From positions 124,001 to 188,000 of the forward strand of contig NZ_JACOQH010000005.1 in assembly GCF_014297335.1 (NCBI RefSeq): 64,000 bases of DNA. Reading direction: 5' to 3'. Shown here in pieces: positions 50,586 through 59,146 of this stretch. The notes under the pieces were generated by a model. That model did no database searches, was not told the DNA's origin, and saw only the letters and a program-made list of their open reading frames with translations. Position numbers and translations under genes: made by a program. Each line of letters starts with the position of its first letter. The stretch's first letter is position 1. The DNA comes from Roseburia_D yibonii. GTDB lineage: Bacteria; Bacillota; Clostridia; Lachnospirales; Lachnospiraceae.

Positions 50586-52037
50586 ATGAGTACATTAAAT
50601 CTGACTTTACTGACCGATCTCTATGAAATGACCATGATGCAGGGCTATTTCAAATCCGCCAACCATGACGTTGCCGTTTTTGATGCCTTCTACCGCAAAA
50701 ACCCGTGTGACGGGGGCTATGCGATATGCGCCGGCCTGGATCAGGTCATCGACTATATCAAAAACCTTCATTTCTCCGCGGAAGATATTTCCTATCTGCG
50801 GGGGCTTCATATTTTTGATGAGGATTTTCTTTCCTATCTGGAAAACTTCCGTTTTTCCGGTGATATCTACGCGATCCCGGAGGGCACGCTGATCTTTCCG
50901 CGCGAACCGCTCATAAAGGTCATCGCCCCGATCATGGAAGCGCAGTTAGTCGAGACCGCGATCTTAAATATCATAAACCACCAGAGCCTGATCGCCACAA
51001 AAGCCGCCCGTGTCTGCTACGCCGCCGGTTCTGACGGCGTCATGGAATTTGGCCTGAGACGCGCGCAGGGACCGGACTCCGGCACATACGGCGCAAGAGC
51101 TGCTGTGATCGGCGGCTGCAAGGGAACTTCAAACGTTCTCGCCGGACAGCTTTTTGACGTTCCGGTGCTCGGCACCCACGCACACAGCTGGATCATGAGT
51201 TTTCCGGATGAATACACCGCGTTTAAGACCTACGCGAACCTCTATCCTTCGGCATGTATCCTGCTCGTGGACACCTACGACACCTTAAAATCCGGCGTTC
51301 CGCACGCGATCCGGGTATTTCGGGAGATGCGTGAAGCCGGCATTCCACTCACCTATTACGGGGTAAGGATTGACAGCGGCGATCTCGCCTATCTCTCCAA
51401 GCAGATCCGCAAAATGTTAGACGACGCGGGCTTCCCGGATGCCGTGATCTCCGCCTCCAACGATCTCGACGAATATCTGATCGAGAGCTTAAAGTTACAG
51501 GGCGCAGAGATCACCTCCTGGGGTGTCGGCACCAACCTGATCACCGCAAAGGACAATCCGGCCTTCGGCGGCGTTTACAAGATGGCTGCCATCCAAAAGG
51601 AAGACGGCAATTTTGTTCCAAAGATCAAGATCTCCGAAAACTCCGAGAAGATCACGAATCCGGGCAACAAGACCATCTACCGTATTTACGATAAGGCAAC
51701 CGGAAAGATCCGTGCCGACCTCATCTGCCTTGCCGATGAGACATTTGACGAGGCATGCGACATGAACCTCTTTGACCCGAATGAACCGTGGAAAAAGACA
51801 AGGATTGCCGGCGGCACCTACACCCTGCGCGAGCTTCTGGTTCCGGTATTTGAAAATGGCAAATGCGTCTATGACTCCCCGAAAGTCATGGATATTCAGG
51901 CTGCCTGCACAAAGGAAAAAGATACGATCTGGGATGAGACCAAGCGTTTTGTCAATCCGTCCCGTATCTATGTCGATCTTTCCGATAAGCTCTACCGCCT
52001 GAAACACGACCTGTTAAATGATATGAGTGAAAGCTGA
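50586..52037 (+). CDS. pncB: Nicotinate phosphoribosyltransferase
   Basis: A 483-residue enzyme that joins nicotinate to PRPP for NAD salvage. Motifs: LLTDLYEMTMMQGYF at the N-terminus, FYRKNP, MEFGLRRAQGPDSG (phosphoribosyl site), GTHAHSWIMSF with the catalytic His, VDTYDTLKSG and GVRIDSGDL. Length matches the family. The ATG is fixed by an upstream in-frame TAA. Own promoter and terminator. Confidence 0.95.
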   Translation: MSTLNLTLLTDLYEMTMMQGYFKSANHDVAVFDAFYRKNPCDGGYAICAGLDQVIDYIKNLHFSAEDISYLRGLHIFDEDFLSYLENFRFSGDIYAIPEGTLIFPREPLIKVIAPIMEAQLVETAILNIINHQSLIATKAARVCYAAGSDGVMEFGLRRAQGPDSGTYGARAAVIGGCKGTSNVLAGQLFDVPVLGTHAHSWIMSFPDEYTAFKTYANLYPSACILLVDTYDTLKSGVPHAIRVFREMREAGIPLTYYGVRIDSGDLAYLSKQIRKMLDDAGFPDAVISASNDLDEYLIESLKLQGAEITSWGVGTNLITAKDNPAFGGVYKMAAIQKEDGNFVPKIKISENSEKITNPGNKTIYRIYDKATGKIRADLICLADETFDEACDMNLFDPNEPWKKTRIAGGTYTLRELLVPVFENGKCVYDSPKVMDIQAACTKEKDTIWDETKRFVNPSRIYVDLSDKLYRLKHDLLNDMSES

Positions 52038-52053
52038 CCGCTATGCCGCCACT

Positions 52054-52112
52054 AAAAGACCGGGTACCCGGACGAACCTTTTTCCCGTTCGTCCGGATCC
52101 CCGGTCTTTTTC
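52054..52112 (+). terminator. Terminator of pncB
   Basis: A long stem, AAAGACCGGG..CCGGACGAAC with its complement and one internal loop, followed by TTTTTCTTAC. It lies 16 bases after the stop. The reverse strand can serve the convergent glycosyltransferase. Confidence 0.88.
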
Positions 52113-52116
52113 TTAC

Positions 52117-53133
52117 TTAATTAAATCCCACGACCTTCTGCGTGATCTTATATGCCGCAATGGATATCTTGCGTCCGCCTCTGCCCGGCAGATTCGTGGA
52201 CTGTCCTAAAATTCCGTTGCGCAGATGATGAAACAGTCTTAAATCCTTCCGCTTGATGTATCCCCACAGTTCGCGCTTTTTCTCCAGATTTTCATCTGTC
52301 CCGGAACGGATACACATGACGGTAGAAATGACCGTGATGATCTCAAGGTAATTAAACATATACCCCCGCAGTTTGCGGTTCGTGATCTTCCAGAGATCAA
52401 ATTCGTCCACCATCAGCTTGTTCACCTTGATCTGCTGATCGATCCGCCCGATCATGACCTTTTCATTGACGGACTGGTCGTCCCTTCCGATAAAATAACG
52501 GTAAAAATCCACATCGAGATAGTACATCGTGTTTACCGACGGGAGCGGCTTGTATACAAAAATGTTATCCACATAAAACGTATGCTCCGGCAGCTGTAAT
52601 CCACACTCCCTGAGCAGTTTGGTACGGTAAATGACCGAATGCATCAGCAGATACTTTCCTTTGGTAAAACGTCTGATATCGCTCCAGGTAAAGATCTCAT
52701 TCTGCGGAAGCTGCTTGGTGTAACGCATGACCTTTTTGTGCTTCGCGCCCTGCTTTTCATACACAAAATTGCTGATAAACATATCAAGCGTCCTGCTGCC
52801 GCCAACGATCTCCTTTAATTTGTCCAAAATCTGATGATAGGCATCTTCATCCACCCAGTCATCACTGTCAACTACCTTAAAATAAAGTCCGGTCGCATTG
52901 GCGATCCCGGTATTGACCGCACCGCCATGTCCCGCGTTCTCCTGATGGATCGCTCTTACGATGGTCGGATACTTCTTCTCATATGCGTCCGCGATCTCCG
53001 CTGTCGCGTCCTTCGACCCGTCATCCACGATAAGGATCTCCACATCCTCTCCGCCCTTCAACAGGGAATTCACGCATTTTTCCATATAATCCTGTGAGTT
53101 ATAACACGGAACCGCAATCGATAATATCTTCAT
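52117..53133 (-). CDS. Glycosyltransferase family 2
   Basis: A 338-residue GT-A enzyme: SIAVPCYNSQDYMEKCV, EILIVDDGSKD (nucleotide site), NAGHGGAVNTGI and FKVVDSDDWVDEDAY with the metal-binding DxD. The C-terminal part is basic and helical, without membrane segments. Substrate unknown; cell-surface polysaccharide or teichoic-acid work is a guess. It is monocistronic with its own promoter. Confidence 0.88.
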   Translation of the reverse strand: MKILSIAVPCYNSQDYMEKCVNSLLKGGEDVEILIVDDGSKDATAEIADAYEKKYPTIVRAIHQENAGHGGAVNTGIANATGLYFKVVDSDDWVDEDAYHQILDKLKEIVGGSRTLDMFISNFVYEKQGAKHKKVMRYTKQLPQNEIFTWSDIRRFTKGKYLLMHSVIYRTKLLRECGLQLPEHTFYVDNIFVYKPLPSVNTMYYLDVDFYRYFIGRDDQSVNEKVMIGRIDQQIKVNKLMVDEFDLWKITNRKLRGYMFNYLEIITVISTVMCIRSGTDENLEKKRELWGYIKRKDLRLFHHLRNGILGQSTNLPGRGGRKISIAAYKITQKVVGFN

Positions 53134-53198
53134 TTATCTGCTCCTTAGTTTCTATTTTATTTTATCTTGTCTTACTTACTTATGTCTCTTACTCTTCC

Positions 53199-53226
53199 AT
53201 TATACACAGACCTGTCGCAATCTCAA
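53199..53226 (-). promoter_or_regulatory. Promoter of the glycosyltransferase gene
   Basis: Minus-strand TTGAGA and TATAAT, spacing 16 bases, about 66 bases before the start. Confidence 0.65.
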
Positions 53227-53466
53227 AACTATTTTTTCTTATAAATTTCTTAACAGCTTCCCATTTGTTCATATTTTATTTACACAAATATCATAAACTC
53301 AACATACCCTCTTCATATCTTCCAGATATAGTAAGAGCATAGAAAAAAAGCCGAATGATATGACATCATTTATACTTTTTCATAGACCTTGCATTGATAT
53401 GCAAGGTTCCTCCCAAAAATAATGAGTTGCTTTTTCATACATAATTCTTTTCATAGGAAAGAGGTC
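53227..53466. other. AT-rich intergenic stretch without a supported gene
   Basis: No open frame with a ribosome binding site is seen. It holds a 6-base inverted repeat AATGAT/ATCATT (about 53352-53368) and a perfect 9-bp hairpin, ACCTTGCAT-TGAT-ATGCAAGGT, near 53387-53408. Confidence 0.6.
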
Positions 53467-53492
53467 GCCGCTTTGGCGATCTTTTTTATTAC
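53463..53492. terminator. Terminator-like hairpin after mutY
   Basis: GGTCGCC and GGCGATC form a short stem. The longer U-tract (TTTTTT) is on the plus strand; on the minus strand, where mutY ends, it is followed only by TCTTTCC. Confidence 0.5.
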
Positions 53493-54586
53493 TGATCCGT
53501 ATCCGCCGAAAAGCGGTCATTTCCGAGCCGCAGGTTCATGTACTTTGTATATGCCGCAAATGCCGCCGGGATCGGATAGCGCTTCTCGGAGTCCTCCACT
53601 TCCACGAAAAGCAGACCGGACTGTTCCGTCTCAAGTTCCGACACCCGAACCATATATCCGGTCATATGCCATTCGATATGCGAAAAAATATGCTTGGCAT
53701 CCTCAAGCTTTTCGATGTGTACCGGCACAAGATCCTGCTCCCGCACATAGGAAAGCACTTCTTCCTCGCTCAGATGCCCCGCAAGATTTGGAAATTCATA
53801 AAGTCCCGCGAGCAGTCCCTTTGCCCCGCGCTTGTGGAGCACGATCCGCTCTCCGTCACGGATGATAAGAACCGTCTTCTCCTCGATCCGGCGCGGCTTT
53901 GCCCTGGATTTCACCGGAAGCGTCTGCCAGATGCCCTGCTTTCTTGCTTCACAGAAGCTCTCCCACGGACACTGCGCGCAGTGCGGCTCTCCGTTTGGCA
54001 GACAGACCGTCGCTCCAAGCTCCATTAACGCCTGGTTGAACGCGCCCGCCGCGTCTTTGGGGATCACAGCGAGCAGTTCCTTTTCCACTCTGCTTTTTAC
54101 ACTCTGTTTCATGATATCCGAATCGTCCGCCGTCACCCGCATGATAACCCGCAGCACATTCCCGTCCACCGCCGGGACCGGGATCCCGTAGGCGATCGAC
54201 GCGACCGCGCCCGCCGTATAGGATCCGATCCCTTTTAATGTAAGAAGCTTTTCATAATCCGCTGGCAGTCTGCCGTCATACTCCTCCATCACCGTGCGCG
54301 CCGCCGTCTGCATATTGCGCACACGGTTGTAATAGCCAAGCCCTTCCCAGAGCTTTAACAGCCGCTCCTCACTGCACGCCGCGAGCGCCGCCACATCCGG
54401 CAGCTCCTTCGTAAATCGCTCAAAATATGGTTTTACCGCTTCCACCCTGGTCTGCTGCAGCATGATCTCCGACACCCAGACACGATACGGCGTCGGCTCC
54501 TCCCGCCACGGCAGGACTCTCGCATGCCCGGCGAACCAGGACAGCAGCGGTTTTTCGATCTGCTTTAAATCAAATTCCTGTCTCAT
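53489..54586 (-). CDS. mutY: A/G-specific adenine DNA glycosylase
   Basis: A 365-residue MutY that removes adenine opposite 8-oxoguanine. Motifs: LPWREEPTPYRVWVSEIMLQQTRVEAV (catalytic Glu), helix-hairpin-helix LLTLKGIGSYTAGAVASIAYG with catalytic Asp in VPAVDGN, and the iron-sulfur loop C-x7-C-x2-C-x5-C (CLPNGEPHCAQCPWESFC; one residue longer in the first gap than the E. coli loop). A NUDIX-like C-terminal domain follows. ATG 54586 follows GAAGGA; an ATG 14 codons upstream has a more distant site. Confidence 0.93.
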   Translation of the reverse strand: MRQEFDLKQIEKPLLSWFAGHARVLPWREEPTPYRVWVSEIMLQQTRVEAVKPYFERFTKELPDVAALAACSEERLLKLWEGLGYYNRVRNMQTAARTVMEEYDGRLPADYEKLLTLKGIGSYTAGAVASIAYGIPVPAVDGNVLRVIMRVTADDSDIMKQSVKSRVEKELLAVIPKDAAGAFNQALMELGATVCLPNGEPHCAQCPWESFCEARKQGIWQTLPVKSRAKPRRIEEKTVLIIRDGERIVLHKRGAKGLLAGLYEFPNLAGHLSEEEVLSYVREQDLVPVHIEKLEDAKHIFSHIEWHMTGYMVRVSELETEQSGLLFVEVEDSEKRYPIPAAFAAYTKYMNLRLGNDRFSADTDQ

Positions 54587-54688
54587 TGTTTCCTTCTTAA
54601 ATCTTTCTTCCTCGTTCTTTTTTGTCATTATACTACACTTTTCCTCTTCCTACTATACAAAAAACCCGGTAAAGTATGGCAAAAGAGA

Positions 54689-54717
54689 TTGACAAAAGTT
54701 TATCAAAGTTATAAGAT
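54689..54717 (+). promoter_or_regulatory. Promoter of the crotonase gene
   Basis: TTGACA at 54689-54694, with TATAAG 15 bases or TAAGAT 17 bases downstream. Confidence 0.65.
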
Positions 54718-54780
54718 GAATTTATATAAACTTGGTCACAAAAACCGAACGAAATCAAAATTTTTTAGGAGGTTTCTACA

Positions 54781-55560
54781 ATGAACAATTTAACATTAGA
54801 CGTTGAAAACGAAGTTGCAGTCCTTACGATCAACAGACCGAAGGCACTTAACGCTCTGAACTCTGAAACATTAGACGAGCTCACCGAAGTACTTACCGAG
54901 ATCGAAGGCAGAGACGACATCAAAGTCGTAATCTTAACAGGTGCAGGCGAAAAATCTTTCGTAGCCGGCGCTGATATCTCTGAAATGATCAACTTTACCG
55001 CTCCGGAAGCAAGAGCTTTCGGTATCCGCGCATCTGTTCCGTTCTTCAAACTGCAGAACATGCGTCAGGTAACGATCGCAGCTGTAAACGGATTCGCACT
55101 TGGTGGTGGATGTGAGATCTCCATGGCATGTGATATCCGTATCGCTTCTGACAACGCCGTTTTCGGTCAGCCGGAATGTGGACTTGGTATCATCCCAGGA
55201 TTCGGTGGTACACAGAGACTTGCACGTTTAGTTGGTATGGGCAGAGCAAAAGAGATCATCTTTACCTGCAGCAACATTGATGCAGCAGAAGCTTACCGCA
55301 TCGGTCTTGTAAACAAAGTAGTTCCGCAGGCAGAGCTTATGGATACTGCTAAGAAGATGGCTTCCAAGATCCTTCGTAACGGCAGCTATGCTGTTGCTGT
55401 TGCAAAAGCAGCGATCAACAACGGTTACGATATGGACATCAAGAACGCTGTTGAAATGGAAGCAAATCTGTTCGGTGTTGTAAACGATACACACGACAAA
55501 AAAGAAGGCATGAGCGCTTTCTTAGAGAAGAGAAAAGAAAAGAACTTCACAGATTTCTAA
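54781..55560 (+). CDS. crt: Short-chain enoyl-CoA hydratase (crotonase)
   Basis: A 259-residue crotonase: FVAGADISEM, the oxyanion helix AAVNGFALGGGCEISMACD with catalytic Glu, and FGQPECGLGIIPGFGGTQRLARLVG with the second Glu. It hydrates crotonyl-CoA and so serves the butyrate route. AGGAGG precedes the ATG. Its codons are strongly biased (for example GGT, CTT, AAC, GTA), as in highly expressed genes. Unlike the usual thl-crt-bcd-etfBA-hbd cluster it stands alone here. Confidence 0.92.
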   Translation: MNNLTLDVENEVAVLTINRPKALNALNSETLDELTEVLTEIEGRDDIKVVILTGAGEKSFVAGADISEMINFTAPEARAFGIRASVPFFKLQNMRQVTIAAVNGFALGGGCEISMACDIRIASDNAVFGQPECGLGIIPGFGGTQRLARLVGMGRAKEIIFTCSNIDAAEAYRIGLVNKVVPQAELMDTAKKMASKILRNGSYAVAVAKAAINNGYDMDIKNAVEMEANLFGVVNDTHDKKEGMSAFLEKRKEKNFTDF

Positions 55561-55588
55561 ATCGAAGAAAACTTCACAATAAGGATAC

Positions 55589-55625
55589 AAAGGACCGCTT
55601 GCTTTTTGCTGGCGGTTCTTTTACA
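55589..55625 (+). terminator. Terminator of crt
   Basis: GGACCGC pairs with GCGGTTC (one G-U), followed by TTTTACAATTATTTTT. Confidence 0.75.
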
Positions 55626-55654
55626 ATTATTTTTAAATAAGGAGGAAATTGTTC

Positions 55655-56464
55655 ATGTTAGAAACAACCATTGGATTTATCGGATGTGGAAATATGGGAA
55701 GCGCCATGATCGGCGGTATCACAGGCTCCGGTCTGGTGCCGGCATCAAAAGTCATCGCGAGTGCCCATACCTCTGCTACCGTAGAAAAGATAAAGGATCA
55801 GTTTGGAATCCGCACCACGTTAGACAACCAAACAGTCGCCAAAGAGGCAGACATCTTATTCCTTGCTGTCAAACCTTATCTCTATGCGGAAGTGATAAAG
55901 GAAATCAAAGATGTGGTTTCCGAAGACGCCGTGATCGTAGCGATCGCCGCCGGACAGTCCATCGAAAAGATCGAGGGCTGTTTCGGACATCCGGTGAAAC
56001 TTGTGCGCTCCATGCCAAACACCCCTGCCATGGTCTTAGAGGCAATGTCCGCACTCACACCGAATGACAATGTGACACCGGAAGAACTCGATACGGTCAT
56101 CTCCATTTTCAACAGTTTCGGAAAATGCGAGGTCGTCCCGGAAACACTGATGGATGCCGTGACCGGAGTCAGCGGATCCTCCCCTGCCTATGTCTATATG
56201 TTCATTGAGGCGATGGCTGACGCTGCTGTATGGGACGGCATGCCACGCGCACAGGCTTACAAATTTGCCGCACAGTCTGTCCTCGGCGCAGCAAAGATGG
56301 TGCTTGAGACCGGCAAACATCCGGGTGAATTAAAGGATGCCGTATGCTCCCCGGGCGGAACCACGATCGCCGCAGTCGCAGCCCTGGAAAAACAGAATCT
56401 GCGCAGCACGGTCATGAACGCACAGCATGCATGCACGGAGAAATCAAAAGAAATGAGCAAATAA
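55655..56464 (+). CDS. proC: Pyrroline-5-carboxylate reductase
   Basis: A 269-residue NADP-dependent enzyme for the last step of proline synthesis. Rossmann start TIGFIGCGNMGSAMIGGI, then FLAVKP, VRSMPNTPAMV and the C-terminal DAVTGVSGSSPAYVYMFIEAMADAAV and HPGELKDAVCSPGGTTIAAV. ATG 55655 has GGAGG 9 bases upstream; a TTG two codons earlier is less well placed. It may be read together with the GH13 gene 41 bases downstream. Confidence 0.95.
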   Translation: MLETTIGFIGCGNMGSAMIGGITGSGLVPASKVIASAHTSATVEKIKDQFGIRTTLDNQTVAKEADILFLAVKPYLYAEVIKEIKDVVSEDAVIVAIAAGQSIEKIEGCFGHPVKLVRSMPNTPAMVLEAMSALTPNDNVTPEELDTVISIFNSFGKCEVVPETLMDAVTGVSGSSPAYVYMFIEAMADAAVWDGMPRAQAYKFAAQSVLGAAKMVLETGKHPGELKDAVCSPGGTTIAAVAALEKQNLRSTVMNAQHACTEKSKEMSK

Positions 56465-56505
56465 TCTGATATAAAGTCAGATGTTACCAGAATGGAGGTT
56501 ATACT

Positions 56506-57819
56506 ATGTGGGCTGAAACAAGTGTATTTTACCAGATCTATCCGCTCGGCTTTTGCGGCGCGCCGTTTGAAAATGACGGTGTTCCAAAAAACCGTATCGC
56601 AAAGGTTGATGACTGGATCCCCCATATCCAAAAACTTGGCGCGAACGCGATCTATTTTTCCCCGGTCTTTGAATCCGATACGCACGGCTATAACACCAGG
56701 GATTACAAAAAGATCGATGTGCGCCTCGGCACCAACGAGGACTTTAAGGCAGTCTGCGACCATCTGCATGACGCCGGGATCAAAGTCGTCTTAGACGGTG
56801 TCTTTAACCATGTGGGACGCGGATTTTTCGGTTTTCAGGATGTATTAAAAAACCGTGAGAACTCTCCGTATAAAGACTGGTTTTTCATCCATTTTGACGG
56901 AAATTCCAACTACAACGACGGACTCTGGTATGAGGGCTGGGAAGGCAACTTTGATCTTGTCAAATTAAATCTTCGGAATGAAGAGGTGGTTTCCTATCTG
57001 TTTTCCTGTATCGAATACTGGATCTCCTATTTTGATATCGACGGGCTCCGGTTAGATGTGGCTTACTGTCTGGATCATGATTTCTTACGGCGGCTGCGTG
57101 CCTTCTGTGATTCCAAGAAGCAGGATTTTTTCCTGGTCGGAGAAACTCTGCACGGCGATTACAACCAGATCATGAACGACGCAATGCTGCACTCCGTGAC
57201 AAACTACGAGTGCTACAAGGGGCTTTATTCCAGCTTTAACTGCATGAACATGTTCGAGATCAACCACTCCCTGCTCCGCCAGTTCGGACCGGAAGACTGG
57301 ACACTCTACAAGGGAAAACATCTGCTCAGTTTTGTCGATAACCATGATGTCACCCGCGTGGCAAGTATCTTAAACAACGAAAAACATCTGCCGCTCATCT
57401 ATGCGCTGATGTTTTGCATGCCGGGCATCCCATGTGTCTACTACGGCAGCGAATGGGGGGCAAAGGCAAGAAAAGAGGACGGTGATCCGGCACTTCGCGC
57501 CTGCTTTGACGCACCGGTGGAAAATGAGCTGACCACTTACATCTCCCGGCTCGCCGCGATCAAGAAAGCGTCTGACGCTCTAAATTACGGAAACTTCCGC
57601 TCCGTCCTGCTCACCAACAAGCAGTGCATCTTCGAGCGGAAAACCGGTTCAGAGCGCGTCCTGCTTGCGCTGAATGCGGATGAAGCTCCGTTTGATGCGC
57701 ATTTCGATGCCGGCTGTGGGCGTGCCGAAGAACTGATCTCGCAGACCACACACGATTTTGGCGGCGGCACCACGCTTGCCCCTTACACGGCTTATATCTG
57801 GAAAATGGAAACTGTATAA
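56506..57819 (+). CDS. GH13 alpha-amylase family enzyme (intracellular)
   Basis: A 437-residue glycoside hydrolase family 13 TIM barrel with no signal peptide. Conserved regions: VVLDGVFNHVG (I), DGLRLDVAYCLD with the nucleophile Asp (II), FFLVGETLHGDY with the acid/base Glu (III) and LLSFVDNHDVTR (IV). It resembles small cyclomaltodextrinase/neopullulanase-like enzymes acting on maltodextrins inside the cell, and could work with glgP. A short beta domain follows the barrel. Confidence 0.9.
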   Translation: MWAETSVFYQIYPLGFCGAPFENDGVPKNRIAKVDDWIPHIQKLGANAIYFSPVFESDTHGYNTRDYKKIDVRLGTNEDFKAVCDHLHDAGIKVVLDGVFNHVGRGFFGFQDVLKNRENSPYKDWFFIHFDGNSNYNDGLWYEGWEGNFDLVKLNLRNEEVVSYLFSCIEYWISYFDIDGLRLDVAYCLDHDFLRRLRAFCDSKKQDFFLVGETLHGDYNQIMNDAMLHSVTNYECYKGLYSSFNCMNMFEINHSLLRQFGPEDWTLYKGKHLLSFVDNHDVTRVASILNNEKHLPLIYALMFCMPGIPCVYYGSEWGAKARKEDGDPALRACFDAPVENELTTYISRLAAIKKASDALNYGNFRSVLLTNKQCIFERKTGSERVLLALNADEAPFDAHFDAGCGRAEELISQTTHDFGGGTTLAPYTAYIWKMETV

Positions 57820-57824
57820 CAATG

Positions 57825-57862
57825 AAAAAAGCGGAGACGTTTTAAAAACGCCTCCGCTTTTT
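57825..57862. terminator. Bidirectional terminator
   Basis: AAAAAGCGGAG-CGTTTT pairs with AAAACG-CTCCGCTTTTT, with U-tracts on both strands. It separates the GH13 gene from the convergent gene at 57881. Confidence 0.88.
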
Positions 57863-57880
57863 CCCGGCTGTCCGCTCCTG

Positions 57881-58273
57881 CTACCACTCGCAGAGCACCT
57901 CATCATAAAGACAGTCTAAAAACCGCTTTACCAGTTTTTCCATATTATCAAAATAGATCTCTGTCACACTGTTATCAAACGACAGTTCATTGCCGATCTC
58001 CGCGATCACATCCGCGATATCCTGGTTTAAAGCGTCCACCGCATTTTCCACGATCTCCTCAAACGCGCAGTACGCATCACTGGTCAGATACAGGATGTAA
58101 TTTTCCTTCTTGATCCTGCCTTTCGCCTGATACTCTTCGGTAAACAGATCTCTGCCGTACTCTGCGGCCACTTCCTCGAAATCATTTTTTACTGTTTTAT
58201 ATTCCACCGGCACATAATTTTCCTCGAAAAATTTTTCAAAGGATGCCTTATCCTGTGGTGTATTCTCCTTCAT
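57881..58273 (-). CDS. Acidic hypothetical protein downstream of mecA
   Basis: A 130-residue soluble, acidic, helical protein (KENTPQDKASFEKFFEENYV, FDNMEKLVKRFLDCLYDEVLCEW). GGAGA lies 5-6 bases before ATG 58273; a TTG four codons earlier is possible. It lies 19 bases after mecA on the same strand. Function not recognised. Confidence 0.7.
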   Translation of the reverse strand: MKENTPQDKASFEKFFEENYVPVEYKTVKNDFEEVAAEYGRDLFTEEYQAKGRIKKENYILYLTSDAYCAFEEIVENAVDALNQDIADVIAEIGNELSFDNSVTEIYFDNMEKLVKRFLDCLYDEVLCEW

Positions 58274-58292
58274 GTTGTTCTCCAATCTTTTG

Positions 58293-58988
58293 TTATAGGC
58301 TGTGAAGCTGCTGGACGGCCTGCTTCTTTAAGAGCAGTGTCCCATGCTCCTCAAGATATGCCTTCATTCTTCCGTCCGAGTAGATCGCCTCCGCGAAATC
58401 GAGCGATGCACCGAGCAGCTTGCAGAACTCTGCATCCGTCAGCGGCTCTTTTTCCAGCAACAGATAAAACCGGTCATTGCCCGCAAGTTTATACAGGCTG
58501 CTTTTTACCACGTCCCCGCAGATCACAGCTGCGCAGAAACGCATGACATGATCCAGTGACAAAAACTCCAGCTCATAGATATCGCGATCCAGCCGTCCGC
58601 CCTCGCGGATCAGATCCTCAATACTCTTTTCCGCTTTCTCTGCCGGCTTCTCTGTCTCCGGCTGCCCTGCCGTCTGGTTCGTAACCTCTTTTAAGACCTC
58701 CACCGCAGAGCGCAGATTTTTTATCATCTCCATGATATTCTGCTCCTGCTTCTCGGAAAGCGTCAGCGCAAGCATCCGGTTATCTAAGACCGCTACCTGC
58801 ACGGAAACCGGGCCACCCTGCACCCGGTAATCCACTTCCTGTTCCGCCATGGCGATGACCCTGCGGACAAATTCTTCTGTTTTTCCCTTATTATTAAAAA
58901 AATCATCCAGCACAAGTCCGTTCTCGCTGAGTTCCTCCTCCGAGATCAGACAGCGCACGGTTTCTGTATCAATCCTCTTAAATTTCAT
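58293..58988 (-). CDS. mecA: Adaptor protein MecA
   Basis: A 231-residue adaptor that in relatives links substrates to the ClpC unfoldase. N-terminal substrate-binding domain (RIDTETVRCLISEEELSENGLVLDDFFNNKGKTEEFVRRVIAMAE), an acidic linker, and a C-terminal ClpC-binding domain (YELEFLSLDHVMRFCAAV, SSLYKLAGNDRFYLLL, AYLEEHGTLL). Length is in the family range. A small acidic gene follows. Confidence 0.9.
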   Translation of the reverse strand: MKFKRIDTETVRCLISEEELSENGLVLDDFFNNKGKTEEFVRRVIAMAEQEVDYRVQGGPVSVQVAVLDNRMLALTLSEKQEQNIMEMIKNLRSAVEVLKEVTNQTAGQPETEKPAEKAEKSIEDLIREGGRLDRDIYELEFLSLDHVMRFCAAVICGDVVKSSLYKLAGNDRFYLLLEKEPLTDAEFCKLLGASLDFAEAIYSDGRMKAYLEEHGTLLLKKQAVQQLHSL

Positions 58989-59077
58989 GTCATCACTTCC
59001 TGTAAAAACAAAAAACGTTTCCCCATATCCTATCCATTACTATACAATAAAATGAAAATTAATTCAATCAATTTTCG

Positions 59078-59091
59078 CAAACATATGTTCA
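59078..59091. promoter_or_regulatory. LexA (SOS) box of dinB
   Basis: CAAACATATGTTCA matches the Gram-positive LexA box CGAACATATGTTCG in 12 of 14 positions and overlaps the -35 of the dinB promoter. Confidence 0.75.
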
Positions 59092-59116
59092 CATTTTATG
59101 AAAATTATGTTAAAAT
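59088..59116 (+). promoter_or_regulatory. Promoter of dinB
   Basis: TTCACA and TAAAAT are 17 bases apart, about 30 bases before the start codon. Confidence 0.7.
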
Positions 59117-59146
59117 ATCATTATCCCAAACGAAAGGAGCAAGCGT

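Noticed and set aside
53422..53865. Plus-strand open frame of 147 codons over the mutY end
   Set aside because: Antisense to mutY, no family motif; mutY is certain.
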